The notes under the pieces are model-generated. The model was given only the letters and a program-made list of their open reading frames with translations, searched no databases and had not been told where the DNA came from. A DNA stretch of 64,000 nt, taken from NCBI GenBank assembly GCA_040219735.1, contig JAVJRX010000076.1; one strand, 5' to 3'. Positions 51,836-59,422 of the stretch are shown here, one piece after another. Position 1 is the stretch's first letter, and each line of letters begins with the position of its first letter. The translations under genes were made by a program, and so were the position numbers. This DNA is from Coleofasciculus sp040219735 (lineage in GTDB: Bacteria > Cyanobacteriota > Cyanobacteriia > Cyanobacteriales > Coleofasciculaceae).

Positions 51836-52453
51836 ATGGATAGTAATAAGCAATTTTTGGATAAAGATAATCAACCTCTTGAACCCACTGCCAATCAACC
51901 CGATGAATCTTCTAACGATGAAGGTAAGGGTGTAGTCGGCGCTGGGGTAGTTGGTGCAGCCATTGGTGCTGTATTGGGTGGTCAAGTTGCTGGCAAACGA
52001 GGTGCCGTCGTGGGTGCTGTCACAGGCGCCGTAGCTGGTGGTTTGACCGCTAAAGCCACTCCTGAGGATGCACCTGATAAACTCAAAAGTGCTGCTGAAC
52101 AGGCAGCCAATAAAGTGCAAGATGCGGCTGAACAAGCTAAGCCAGCTATTGAAAGTCAAGCTGATAAAGCGAAAAGTGCTGCAATTGGTGCAGCCGATAA
52201 AGTTCAAGATCAAGCCGAGAAGGCTAAGCCATCAAGAAATCAAGATGGTGAGGTAGTCGAAGAACAAGAACAGATTATTGTTGAACCAACTTCAACGGTA
52301 ATCGGCGCAAAACCTGTCACTTTTGTGGACAAGAACGTCGCAGAAACAGAAGTGAAACCGATTGACGTTAAGCCAGAAACACCTGAATTACCTGAAATCG
52401 ACAAGCCAACATTCTCCGTCCGGGACACAAAACGGTACAATAAGCCCTCCTAA
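51836..52453 (+). CDS. Glycine-zipper protein with LEA-like Ala/Lys repeats
   Basis: Residues ~30-75 form a glycine zipper (GVVGAGVVGAAIGAVLGGQVAGKRGAVVGAVTGAVAGGL), which can insert into or line membranes. Residues ~80-135 hold repeats of the form AAEQAANKVQDAAEQAKPAIESQADKAKSAA, as in CsbD/LEA-type stress proteins. A charged, proline-rich tail follows. AAAGGAGG precedes the ATG. A role in desiccation or osmotic stress is plausible but unproven. Confidence 0.7.
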   Translation: MDSNKQFLDKDNQPLEPTANQPDESSNDEGKGVVGAGVVGAAIGAVLGGQVAGKRGAVVGAVTGAVAGGLTAKATPEDAPDKLKSAAEQAANKVQDAAEQAKPAIESQADKAKSAAIGAADKVQDQAEKAKPSRNQDGEVVEEQEQIIVEPTSTVIGAKPVTFVDKNVAETEVKPIDVKPETPELPEIDKPTFSVRDTKRYNKPS

Positions 52454-52454
52454 C

Positions 52455-52497
52455 GGAAAAAGGGGAAAAAGAATAACAGAATTCTTTTCCCCCTTTA
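52455..52497 (+). terminator. Intrinsic terminator after the glycine-zipper gene
   Basis: AAAGGGGAAAAAGAAT and AATTCTTTTCCCCCTTT pair around a short loop, giving a long A/T-closed stem right after the stop codon. Confidence 0.7.
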
Positions 52498-52523
52498 TAG
52501 CAACCGCCAAGGATGTTAGGACG
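52496..52523. repeat. Dispersed repeat, TATAGCAACCGCC family, copy 3
   Basis: Third copy of the unit at 1123 and 10274, adjoining the terminator of the glycine-zipper gene. Confidence 0.7.
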
Positions 52524-52576
52524 AATGGCACTCAAATAAGCCTTGTGAGATCGCCAAAACCTTTGATATACCGTAG

Positions 52577-52593
52577 GGTGGGCATTGCCCACC
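52577..52593. repeat. GGTGGGCATTGCCCACC palindrome, copy 2
   Basis: Same palindrome as 24095-24111 and 55701-55717. Confidence 0.65.
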
Positions 52594-52844
52594 AGCCTTA
52601 AGGAGCGTGACATTCATGTTAGGACTTGTAGAGACGTTCCGGTGGAACGTCTCAAGAGAGTGTGTTTGTCTTGTTAATCCAGTCAATCAAATTTTGACAT
52701 CCTCACGCCAGTGCGTAGTTATAGCAGTACCAAGGCAGGTGAGGACATTCTTTACTCTTAAGAGTTCCCTGTTCCCTTTAAAATGGGATTTAGGCGCGAT
52801 TCGCGCTTCTCCAGGATTGGGGAGTTGTCCCGTGAATTCTTTTT

Positions 52845-53145
52845 TTTGCCGACTGCATTGTTCAGCATATCTGCCACATGGTCTAGCTTACTTTTCCCAT
52901 CTTCATCTGGAGCGTAAATTCGATAATCAATCACCCAGTAATGTCCCGTTTCTGGATTGACGTATATACAGCTTATCAACCCAATTCCTCGAATTACTCG
53001 ATGTTAGTTTCCGCTATATTGACGGCGGACAAGTTCTATTTTTGATGAAAACCTCTTGTCTAGCACTGTATCATCAAAAACCAAACATGCATCCGGATGA
53101 CTCTGAACTTCTGAACGCACGGAGATTTTGATCGCGCGAAACCTC
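52845..53145 (-). pseudogene. IS701-like transposase remnant
   Basis: On the minus strand HPDACLVFDDTVLDKRFSSKIELVRRQYSGN is followed, after a frame break near 53010, by HRVIRGIGLISCIYVNPETGHYWVIDYRIYAPDEDGKSKLDHVADMLNNAV. The first aspartates of the DDE catalytic set (DDTVLDK) and the YRIYDPDGDGKSKLDHV pattern are typical of IS701-type transposases of cyanobacteria. Both gene ends are missing. It is a decayed fragment with no clear inverted ends. Confidence 0.8.
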
Positions 53146-53167
53146 ACCCTGGAGTATGTTGCCAGGC

Positions 53168-53193
53168 AGCTACGCTATATGTAGCGTAGCTGC
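53168..53193. repeat. Palindromic hairpin CAGCTACGCTA/TAGCGTAGCTG
   Basis: A near-perfect inverted repeat with a short TATG loop, between the transposase remnant and the transaldolase-like gene. It could terminate transcription or be a dispersed repeat. Confidence 0.55.
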
Positions 53194-53254
53194 GTAAGTC
53201 CTGAAGATGTTTCATCGGAACGTCTCTGCTCCCTCAGCTTCCCCAGCACCCCTG

Positions 53255-53887
53255 CTACATCAGTCCCCGCCCTTTTTGGGCAAATTCATTAATGGTTTGC
53301 TCCGATAAATTGTGAGTTGTCATCGCATTCAACATCTCCAACGGTAGCGTCAGATGATCCGCCCCAGCGATTAAAGCCCCCGCCGCTTCTGCTGGTGATT
53401 TGAGACTGGCGGCTAGAATTTCCGTGGGACTGTCTTTGAGGATAGCTGCCATTTCTCTTACCAACGCCAAGCCATCCCCTAGTAAACGAGTGGCGCGATT
53501 CACGTAGGCGATCGCATATTTGGCTCCGGCTTCTGTTGCAACGGCGGCTTGGGCGGCGCTATAAATGGCGGTGACTGAACAGGGAATCTCTGGAGATAGA
53601 TGGGCGACAACCTGAAATCCTATGGCTGTAGCCGGAACTTTCAGCACCGTTTTCTCCCCAATAATCTCAAATGCTGTTCGTCCTTCTGCTACCATTCCTT
53701 GAAAATCGGTTGCCATGAGTTGATAATACAGTTCCCCTGGACTAATTGCCGCGAGTTGTTTCAGTGTCGTTTCTGGGGGTAAATCACTTTTGGCGAGTAG
53801 TGTCGGATTCGTAGTGATTCCCTTGAGCCATCCCCATTTCTCTACCGTTTTCGCTTCACTGACTAATGCTGAATCCAAATAAATCAT
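53255..53887 (-). CDS. Transaldolase-like / fructose-6-phosphate aldolase family protein
   Basis: IYLDSALVSEAKTVEKWGWLKGITTNPTLLAKS is the family opening (D and TTNP). KTVLKVPAT holds the Schiff-base lysine, and SVTAIYSAAQAAVATEAGAKYAIAYVNR follows. At ~210 residues it matches the short TalC/FSA group rather than full transaldolase. I chose ATG 53887 (MIYLDSA); an upstream in-frame TTG is at 53893. It probably handles C3-C6 sugar phosphates; which reaction it prefers is not decided by sequence. Confidence 0.88.
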   Translation of the reverse strand: MIYLDSALVSEAKTVEKWGWLKGITTNPTLLAKSDLPPETTLKQLAAISPGELYYQLMATDFQGMVAEGRTAFEIIGEKTVLKVPATAIGFQVVAHLSPEIPCSVTAIYSAAQAAVATEAGAKYAIAYVNRATRLLGDGLALVREMAAILKDSPTEILAASLKSPAEAAGALIAGADHLTLPLEMLNAMTTHNLSEQTINEFAQKGRGLM

Positions 53888-54090
53888 GATCAATTTTCCG
53901 TTACACCCATTCTAATTATCCATCTTGCGCCATCCACACCACCTTGGCTTTTTTCAGAGTCAAGTCACCGTATACCATAAACAAGCATGAGTTGTAGCCA
54001 TATCAATCCTATCGAGTTGTGGGAATATAGAGTAATAGCCGATAGGATCTAGGGATAGAGACATCAACAGACTAGCGACAACAGCAATCT

Positions 54091-54780
54091 ATGGTTCAAA
54101 CGAGCTTCCAGCAAGAGTCTTTACTCCCAGGGCTTGAAAGTGGCGATCGCTTAAATCGTTATGAATTTGAGCGTCGTTATAACGCGATGCATTCTCTCCA
54201 GAAAGCTGAACTAATTGAAGGAGTCGTTTACTTGCCTGCTGCTTTACGGTTTCGGAGTCACGCTGAACCCCATGGGAATCTCATCGGTTGGCTATGGACT
54301 TACAAAATTTTTACGCCCGGAGTTGAGTTAGGTGATAATCCAACTGTACGGTTAGATTTGGATAACGTACCCCAACCCGATGCTGTACTGTTGATTGATG
54401 AAAATGCGGGTGGACAGGCGAGACTTAGCGAAGATGATTATATTGAGGGTGCGCCGGAATTGGTAGCAGAGATTGCGGCTAGTAGTGTGGCGATAGACTT
54501 ACATGACAAGAAACGAGCGTATCGTCGCAATGGGGTGCAAGAGTATATTGTTTGGCAAGTGTGTGAACGGAGGCTTGATTGGTTTTACTTGCAGCAGGGT
54601 GAGTATGTTTCTTTGCCTGTGGATGAAGGGAATGTAATCCGGAGTCGAGTGTTTCCGGGATTGTGGTTAGCCGTCGATGATTTGTTGGCTGGAAATATAG
54701 GGAGGGTATTGTCGGTGTTGCAGGAAGGTTTAGCTTCGGGGGAACATGCAAGGTTTGTAGAACAATTGGCAGAGCAATAG
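54091..54780 (+). CDS. Uma2-family (DUF820) PD-(D/E)XK protein
   Basis: LNRYEFERRYNAMHSLQKAELIEGVVYLP, VPQPDAVLLID, and APELVAEIAASSVAIDLHDKKRAYRRNGVQEYIVW are the Uma2 signature (D, E-I-x and K-x-x-x-Y elements). At 229 residues it is typical. Cyanobacteria carry dozens of these genes; their role is unknown, although the nuclease-like fold suggests mobile-DNA links. The predicted catalytic residues are present. Confidence 0.88.
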   Translation: MVQTSFQQESLLPGLESGDRLNRYEFERRYNAMHSLQKAELIEGVVYLPAALRFRSHAEPHGNLIGWLWTYKIFTPGVELGDNPTVRLDLDNVPQPDAVLLIDENAGGQARLSEDDYIEGAPELVAEIAASSVAIDLHDKKRAYRRNGVQEYIVWQVCERRLDWFYLQQGEYVSLPVDEGNVIRSRVFPGLWLAVDDLLAGNIGRVLSVLQEGLASGEHARFVEQLAEQ

Positions 54781-54837
54781 GGACATTAGTTTACTCACTA
54801 CAATAGTATTTGTTAATAGATAGTAAAGGCAAAATTA

Positions 54838-55530
54838 ATGTATAACTTGACGAATAGCCAAAAAGATATTTTACAACAGCTTGTTCAAAAATTTCCTGAA
54901 GGACATATCCCTAAAGAATTTTTTATATATAAGACTCAAGGTGGAAATATTATTAAGCTGGAAGACGAATCTGGAGATAATGAGTTAAAGATTACCCAAC
55001 TCGATCAAGAAGCCCTTAAAAATGAAGGCTTACTTCTATGCACTGGTCAGCGATGTATCCTCACTGGCAAAGCTTATGAGGCAGTTGATACAAACTTCAA
55101 TGCTCCAGATACATCTTTTGTTAAGCATCTAACACCATTAGCAGATATAACAAATCTAGATGAGGACTTAAAACGGCGATGCTTACCAACTTTAGGTGCT
55201 GGAAGTGCTGACCCCAATACATCATGGGACACTGCTGTAAATAATGCTTGTCGCGTGTTAGAAAATCGCCTGAGACATGTTGGTGGTATATCAGATACTA
55301 ATTGTGTTGGTGTACCCCTTGTCAATGAGGTTTTTCGTAAAAATGGCACTTTAGCATCTAAGTTTTCAGTTGACGCTGAGAGGCAGGGATATCGAGATCT
55401 TTATGCAGGGATTTTTGGTGCTTTTCGTAATCCTTCTGCCCATCATTTTGTCGATCCAACTCCAGAAAAAGGAGGAGCTTTCATTGTCTTTGTAAACCTT
55501 TTGCTGAAAAAGTTAGAGGATTTGCGATAA
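54838..55530 (+). CDS. TIGR02391-family protein (Abi/Ymh-like)
   Basis: The C-terminal half has AVNNACRVLENRLRHVGG, LVNEVFRKNG and GYRDLYAGIFGAFRNPSAHHF. This is the family pattern with conserved R, N-P and H. The N-terminal ~80 residues look like a winged-helix segment (QKDILQQLVQKFPEGHIPKEFF). TIGR02391 proteins are often near restriction or phage-defence genes. Here the neighbour is a Uma2 gene, 57 bases upstream on the same strand. Function is not established. Confidence 0.8.
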   Translation: MYNLTNSQKDILQQLVQKFPEGHIPKEFFIYKTQGGNIIKLEDESGDNELKITQLDQEALKNEGLLLCTGQRCILTGKAYEAVDTNFNAPDTSFVKHLTPLADITNLDEDLKRRCLPTLGAGSADPNTSWDTAVNNACRVLENRLRHVGGISDTNCVGVPLVNEVFRKNGTLASKFSVDAERQGYRDLYAGIFGAFRNPSAHHFVDPTPEKGGAFIVFVNLLLKKLEDLR

Positions 55531-55700
55531 TTGGTAGGTAAAAATCGCAGTGCGATCGCAAGATAGCCGTAGGTTGGGTTGACGCGCCGAAACCCAACAT
55601 CCCCTATCCAACATCAACGCCAAATTTAGCGATCGCACAATGGATACCCAATTGAACTACAGAGACATCATTAAGGTGAATGGTACTGACTTACCATGCT

Positions 55701-55717
55701 GGTGGGCATTGCCCACC
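55701..55717. repeat. GGTGGGCATTGCCCACC palindrome, copy 3
   Basis: Third copy, in a gap that also holds GTAGGTTGGGTTGACGCGCC...AACCCAACATCCC repeat DNA (55571-55605). Confidence 0.65.
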
Positions 55718-55776
55718 CTACGCTATATCAAGGGTTGCGGCGCTCCAACAATGCAAATTTTCAGTGCCATTCATCT

Positions 55777-57321
55777 TTAAGGTGGTGCAATTAGGGTGAA
55801 GCCTTCGCTACTACCAAGAATGATGCGATCGCGAATCGGTAATACTGCCAAAGTTGACTCATCCACCAGTAAATACGCCGACGTTGACGCCAACTGTTTC
55901 AACCTAGTTGTATCCGCCGGAATCACTTGGCGATCACTATAAAAATCTAAACTAGGACGCCGATAACCAAACGACGTATAAACTACAGTTTCTGGGGGCG
56001 TGTGTTCCTGAATCAACTCGGCAACTGGTTTCACTGCAAAGGCTTCATTTAATTCCCAAACCCACGATGTAGACATCATCAACAACAACAACGTTACGTA
56101 AGTTCCACCCAATAAAATCGGGATAAATTGGCGATTATCCTGATAAACCTGCCAAGCCGCTAAACCCATTGTTAACGCCACAACCACGCCCATCATAATT
56201 AACACAGGCTGCGGATCTGCCCGGATAAAATAAACACATCCCCCTACCCCAGCAACTGCCATCAACCCCAAAAGCCAGACTAAAACTTGGGGATAATGCT
56301 TGCTTTTTTGCCATAACTGTGCTAAAAACATGCCAACAGCTAGAGCAAAAAAAGGGTACAACGGCATAATGTACCAAGGTAACTTTGTTCCCATTAGGGA
56401 AATCGTCCCCAGATAGCCAATCGTACCAATCAGTACCAGTTTGCCCCAACTCCTTTGACGATGATGCCAAGCTAGCGCCAATCCGCTAAACCAAAATAGG
56501 AACCAGGGAAAACTGTATTTGAGTAATTCCAGCAAATAATACCAAGGCGCACCCTGGTTTCCTTCCACAGATTCCGAGATGCGGTTCAAACCCTGCGCCT
56601 GAAAATGCACCTGCCAAAAGGTTTCGCCATAATACTGCCACTGAGCAATATACCACGCGATCGCAGGCGTACTCCCCAAGAGAATCCCTAGCCAAAAATA
56701 GGGATGTTTCAACTGTGCTAATTGTCCATCAGCTAAGAGAAACCCAAACGCGATCGCACCCAGGAGGATCACCAAAATTCCTTTGGTTAACGTAATCAAT
56801 CCCAGGCTAATCCCAATCCCCATTGCCCAACGCTTATCGTGACGCGCTTTAAGCAAGCACAATAGCAATAGCACAAAAAACAACACCACCGTACCATCCA
56901 GCATCGCCAGACGCCCATGACGCACCACAGGTAACAACGTCAAGTAAACGCTAGCCGCCAATACAGCAGGTAGACGTTGGGCAAAAAGTTCTCGCCCCAA
57001 CAAATAGAGTAGCGGAACCCCACAAGCGGATAAAAACGCTCCCGGTAGGCGGGTGGTTAATTCTCCAATCCCCCATAATTTATACGAGAGAGCAATTAAC
57101 CAATCCATTAACGGGGGTTTGAGCAGATAGGGTTCCCCCCCAAGCGTCGGATGAAGCCAATTCCCTGTACGATAAATCTCTCTGGCAATTAGGGCGCGAG
57201 TCCCCTCATCCCAATCTCGTAGCGGTACATTCCCGACAGACATACCTCCCAGGAAAAGGGCGGCTAAGGAAAAACCGATTAGCCAATGGTAGTCAGTGAA
57301 ATTTAGTCGTCGTTTTGTCAA
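55777..57321 (-). CDS. Membrane glycosyltransferase, GT39/ArnT-like
   Basis: The 514-residue protein has about eleven membrane helices. The first loop, PLRDWDEGTRALIAREIYRTGNWLHPTLGGEPYLLKPPLMDWLIALSYKLWG, contains the conserved D-E and K-P-P residues of the PMT/ArnT fold. It transfers sugar from a polyprenyl-phosphate donor on the outer face of the membrane. The acceptor is unknown. It stands alone without an operon partner. Confidence 0.9.
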   Translation of the reverse strand: MTKRRLNFTDYHWLIGFSLAALFLGGMSVGNVPLRDWDEGTRALIAREIYRTGNWLHPTLGGEPYLLKPPLMDWLIALSYKLWGIGELTTRLPGAFLSACGVPLLYLLGRELFAQRLPAVLAASVYLTLLPVVRHGRLAMLDGTVVLFFVLLLLCLLKARHDKRWAMGIGISLGLITLTKGILVILLGAIAFGFLLADGQLAQLKHPYFWLGILLGSTPAIAWYIAQWQYYGETFWQVHFQAQGLNRISESVEGNQGAPWYYLLELLKYSFPWFLFWFSGLALAWHHRQRSWGKLVLIGTIGYLGTISLMGTKLPWYIMPLYPFFALAVGMFLAQLWQKSKHYPQVLVWLLGLMAVAGVGGCVYFIRADPQPVLIMMGVVVALTMGLAAWQVYQDNRQFIPILLGGTYVTLLLLMMSTSWVWELNEAFAVKPVAELIQEHTPPETVVYTSFGYRRPSLDFYSDRQVIPADTTRLKQLASTSAYLLVDESTLAVLPIRDRIILGSSEGFTLIAPP

Positions 57322-57404
57322 GTCTTTATCTCTTGACAGAAGAGGTGAGTTGTCTCTATTACCGACTCAATCTCTACCGCCTTCTTAACTCTGGAACTTA
57401 TGCT

Positions 57405-57629
57405 CTAGTAATTATTAAACGTTCTTCGGGTGTCCAACAGTTCTAGATAAGAGATTGGCACCACTATGGGCCACATGATGGTAGCAATGACCAAAATCAC
57501 CCAAGAAAAAAACTTATCCTTTGAGGATAAGCTGTCATCATGTTGCATGAAATCTAACCATCGGCTGAATAAGATCGGTAGCATGACTAGGTAAAATGCG
57601 ACTAATCCGATAAAAACTGTTTCCCACAT
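57405..57629 (-). CDS. Small hypothetical membrane protein (74 aa)
   Basis: Two hydrophobic helices (WETVFIGLVAFYLVMLPILF and FFSWVILVIATIMWPIVVPISYLELL) enclose a polar loop, RWLDFMQHDDSLSSKDK. ATG 57629 follows GAGG at ten bases and is preferred over longer frames to 57779. It resembles short conserved cyanobacterial membrane proteins. Function unknown. Confidence 0.65.
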   Translation of the reverse strand: MWETVFIGLVAFYLVMLPILFSRWLDFMQHDDSLSSKDKFFSWVILVIATIMWPIVVPISYLELLDTRRTFNNY

Positions 57630-58101
57630 ACAAAACCTCAATAGCTTGACAATCAACTTGGTGATGAGTGACTCCTTAATCAAGGAAAGTGAGTCCTCTC
57701 CCAATAATATGGCTCTGCTTAGGTTTCTTGTCGGGAGAGCATTCTCACCAAACCTAAGCTGTATCTTCTTTCCCACCACTGTAGCTAGGATGTCCTTCCC
57801 TAAAGCACTTTCGCACCAACAGAAGACTAAGCTACTCTTTATGCTAACTTTTAGGAGGTTAAATTGGTTTGTCCGATTGACGTTAACTGAGTAAAGTTTA
57901 TCTGTATCAGAATAACTAATACTTACGTACTAAATTAGCCGCCGTCTTTTGACCATCAAAGGATGACATCCCAAACATTTATCTATAGAGTGGTGTACAT
58001 TATATCCTATAATAGTATAGAAAAAAAATATGTGGATGGGGATAACCTGATGATTCGTGCCGTGTTATCCGCCCTAGGCAAAACTTTACTAGGACTAAGC
58101 T
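57630..58101. other. Gene-poor stretch with a possible 20-aa frame
   Basis: No recognisable gene. A 20-codon frame from ATG 58050 to TAG 58112 (MIRAVLSALGKTLLGLSFTR) follows a TATAAT box at 58008-58013 but overlaps the 3' end of pyrD; I cannot judge it. Otherwise only A/T-rich sequence near 57990-58032. Confidence 0.35.
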
Positions 58102-59247
58102 TCACTCGTTAGAGGATGGTGGCTGATCCACCAGATCACTAATCGAACTCAATCCTTTTTGTTCCAACTTTTTTAACAATCCCTGCATGATTCGCCGCAC
58201 CATCCAGGGTCCTTCATAGACTAATCCCGTGTACACTTGAATCAAACTGGCACCGGCGGTGAGTTTTTCCCAAGCATCCTCGGCGGTAAAAATCCCACCC
58301 ACACCGATAATCGGTAGTTTCCCCTGGGTTTGCTGGTGAATAAACCGAATCACCTCTGTCGAACGCTCCCGCAAAGGCGCACCACTAATTCCGCCAGCTT
58401 CTTCAGTCACGGGTTTACCGGTTGCGGCGATAAGTTGCGTTTTCAGCCTATCCCGGTTAATGGTTGTGTTGGTAGCAACAATCCCCGCAAGCTGGTAAGT
58501 TTGAGCTAAATGAACAACATCTGCGATCGCGTCCCACTCCAAATCCGGTGCAATCTTGACTAAAAGCGGCTTTTGCCCCTGATTATCCTGTTGCAACGTC
58601 TCCAAAATGATTTGCAGTTGCTCAGCATCTTGCAGCGATCGCAATCCGGGTGTATTGGGTGAACTAACGTTAACCACAAAATAATCGCCCCAGGGCTTAA
58701 GCAGGCGGAAACTGGCTAAATAGTCCGTTGCCGCATCTTCTAGAGGTGTTACCTTAGACTTACCCAGATTGATCCCCAAGGGGATCGGCTCAAAAGGCTG
58801 ATGCGCGATCGCTCCTAATCGTTGAGCCAATGCTTTTGCCCCTCGATTATTAAACCCCATGCGGTTGAGAACGGCTCTATCTTGGAGCAATCGAAACAAC
58901 CGGGGTTGTGGATTTCCGGGTTGGGCTTCAAAGGTAACGGTTCCTAGTTCAGCAAAGCCAAAACCAAAGATCCGCCAAATTCGAGCCGCTACCCCATCCT
59001 TATCAAATCCGGCGGCTAAACCTAGAGGATTGGGGAATTTCAGTCCCCACAGTGTTTGTTCTAAGCGAGCATCACTTAGGCAAAAGGCTTGGTGCAATTG
59101 AGCGGAAAGCCAAGGAGTTGAGGCGGATTCATTAGTACGGTCTAGCCAACCTAATAAGTTTATCGTTTGTTCGTGCGCCCACTCCGGGTCTGCTTTAAAG
59201 AGCGAAAATAGAATGGGGCGAATGGCAGATTGATAAATATCAGTCAT
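58102..59247 (-). CDS. pyrD: Dihydroorotate dehydrogenase, class 2
   Basis: LKFPNPLGLAAGFDKDGVAARIWRIFGFGFAELGTVT, NRMGFNNRGAKALAQRL, NVSSPNTPGLRSLQ and the C-terminal GISGAPLRERSTEVIRFIHQ...IGVGGIF are class-2 PyrD motifs with FMN-binding residues. The N-terminal helices (~1-45) for membrane association are present. It oxidises dihydroorotate with quinone in pyrimidine synthesis. At 381 residues it is full length. Confidence 0.97.
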   Translation of the reverse strand: MTDIYQSAIRPILFSLFKADPEWAHEQTINLLGWLDRTNESASTPWLSAQLHQAFCLSDARLEQTLWGLKFPNPLGLAAGFDKDGVAARIWRIFGFGFAELGTVTFEAQPGNPQPRLFRLLQDRAVLNRMGFNNRGAKALAQRLGAIAHQPFEPIPLGINLGKSKVTPLEDAATDYLASFRLLKPWGDYFVVNVSSPNTPGLRSLQDAEQLQIILETLQQDNQGQKPLLVKIAPDLEWDAIADVVHLAQTYQLAGIVATNTTINRDRLKTQLIAATGKPVTEEAGGISGAPLRERSTEVIRFIHQQTQGKLPIIGVGGIFTAEDAWEKLTAGASLIQVYTGLVYEGPWMVRRIMQGLLKKLEQKGLSSISDLVDQPPSSNE

Positions 59248-59250
59248 TGG

Positions 59251-59355
59251 TCTTATGTCCTTTGTCTTATGTCCTTTGTCATTCGTCTTATGTCCTTTGT
59301 TTGCTCCCCCAGTTCCCCCAGTTCCCCCAGTTCCCCCAGTTCCCCCAGCTTCCCC
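59251..59355. repeat. Short tandem repeats (CTTATGTCCTTTGT and AGTTCCCCC units)
   Basis: Three or four CTTATGTCCTTTGT-like units are followed by about six AGTTCCCCC units, between pyrD and the GAF gene. Confidence 0.8.
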
Positions 59356-59360
59356 ATTCC

Positions 59361-59416
59361 CTGATAACTGATAACTGATAACTGATAACTGATAACTGAT
59401 AACTGATAACTGATAA
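59361..59416. repeat. Heptamer tandem repeat (CTGATAA)x8
   Basis: Eight exact CTGATAA copies run up to six bases before ATG 59423, with a ninth imperfect unit CTGATTA. Short tandemly repeated heptamers (STRR) are known in filamentous cyanobacteria. Their position in the translation-initiation region of the GAF gene is unusual; no ribosome site is visible. Confidence 0.92.
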
Positions 59417-59422
59417 CTGATT

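Noticed and set aside
57646..57894. 82-codon plus-strand frame opposite the small membrane protein gene
   Set aside because: It lies opposite the upstream region of the minus-strand gene, has no ribosome site, and its peptide shows no family pattern.
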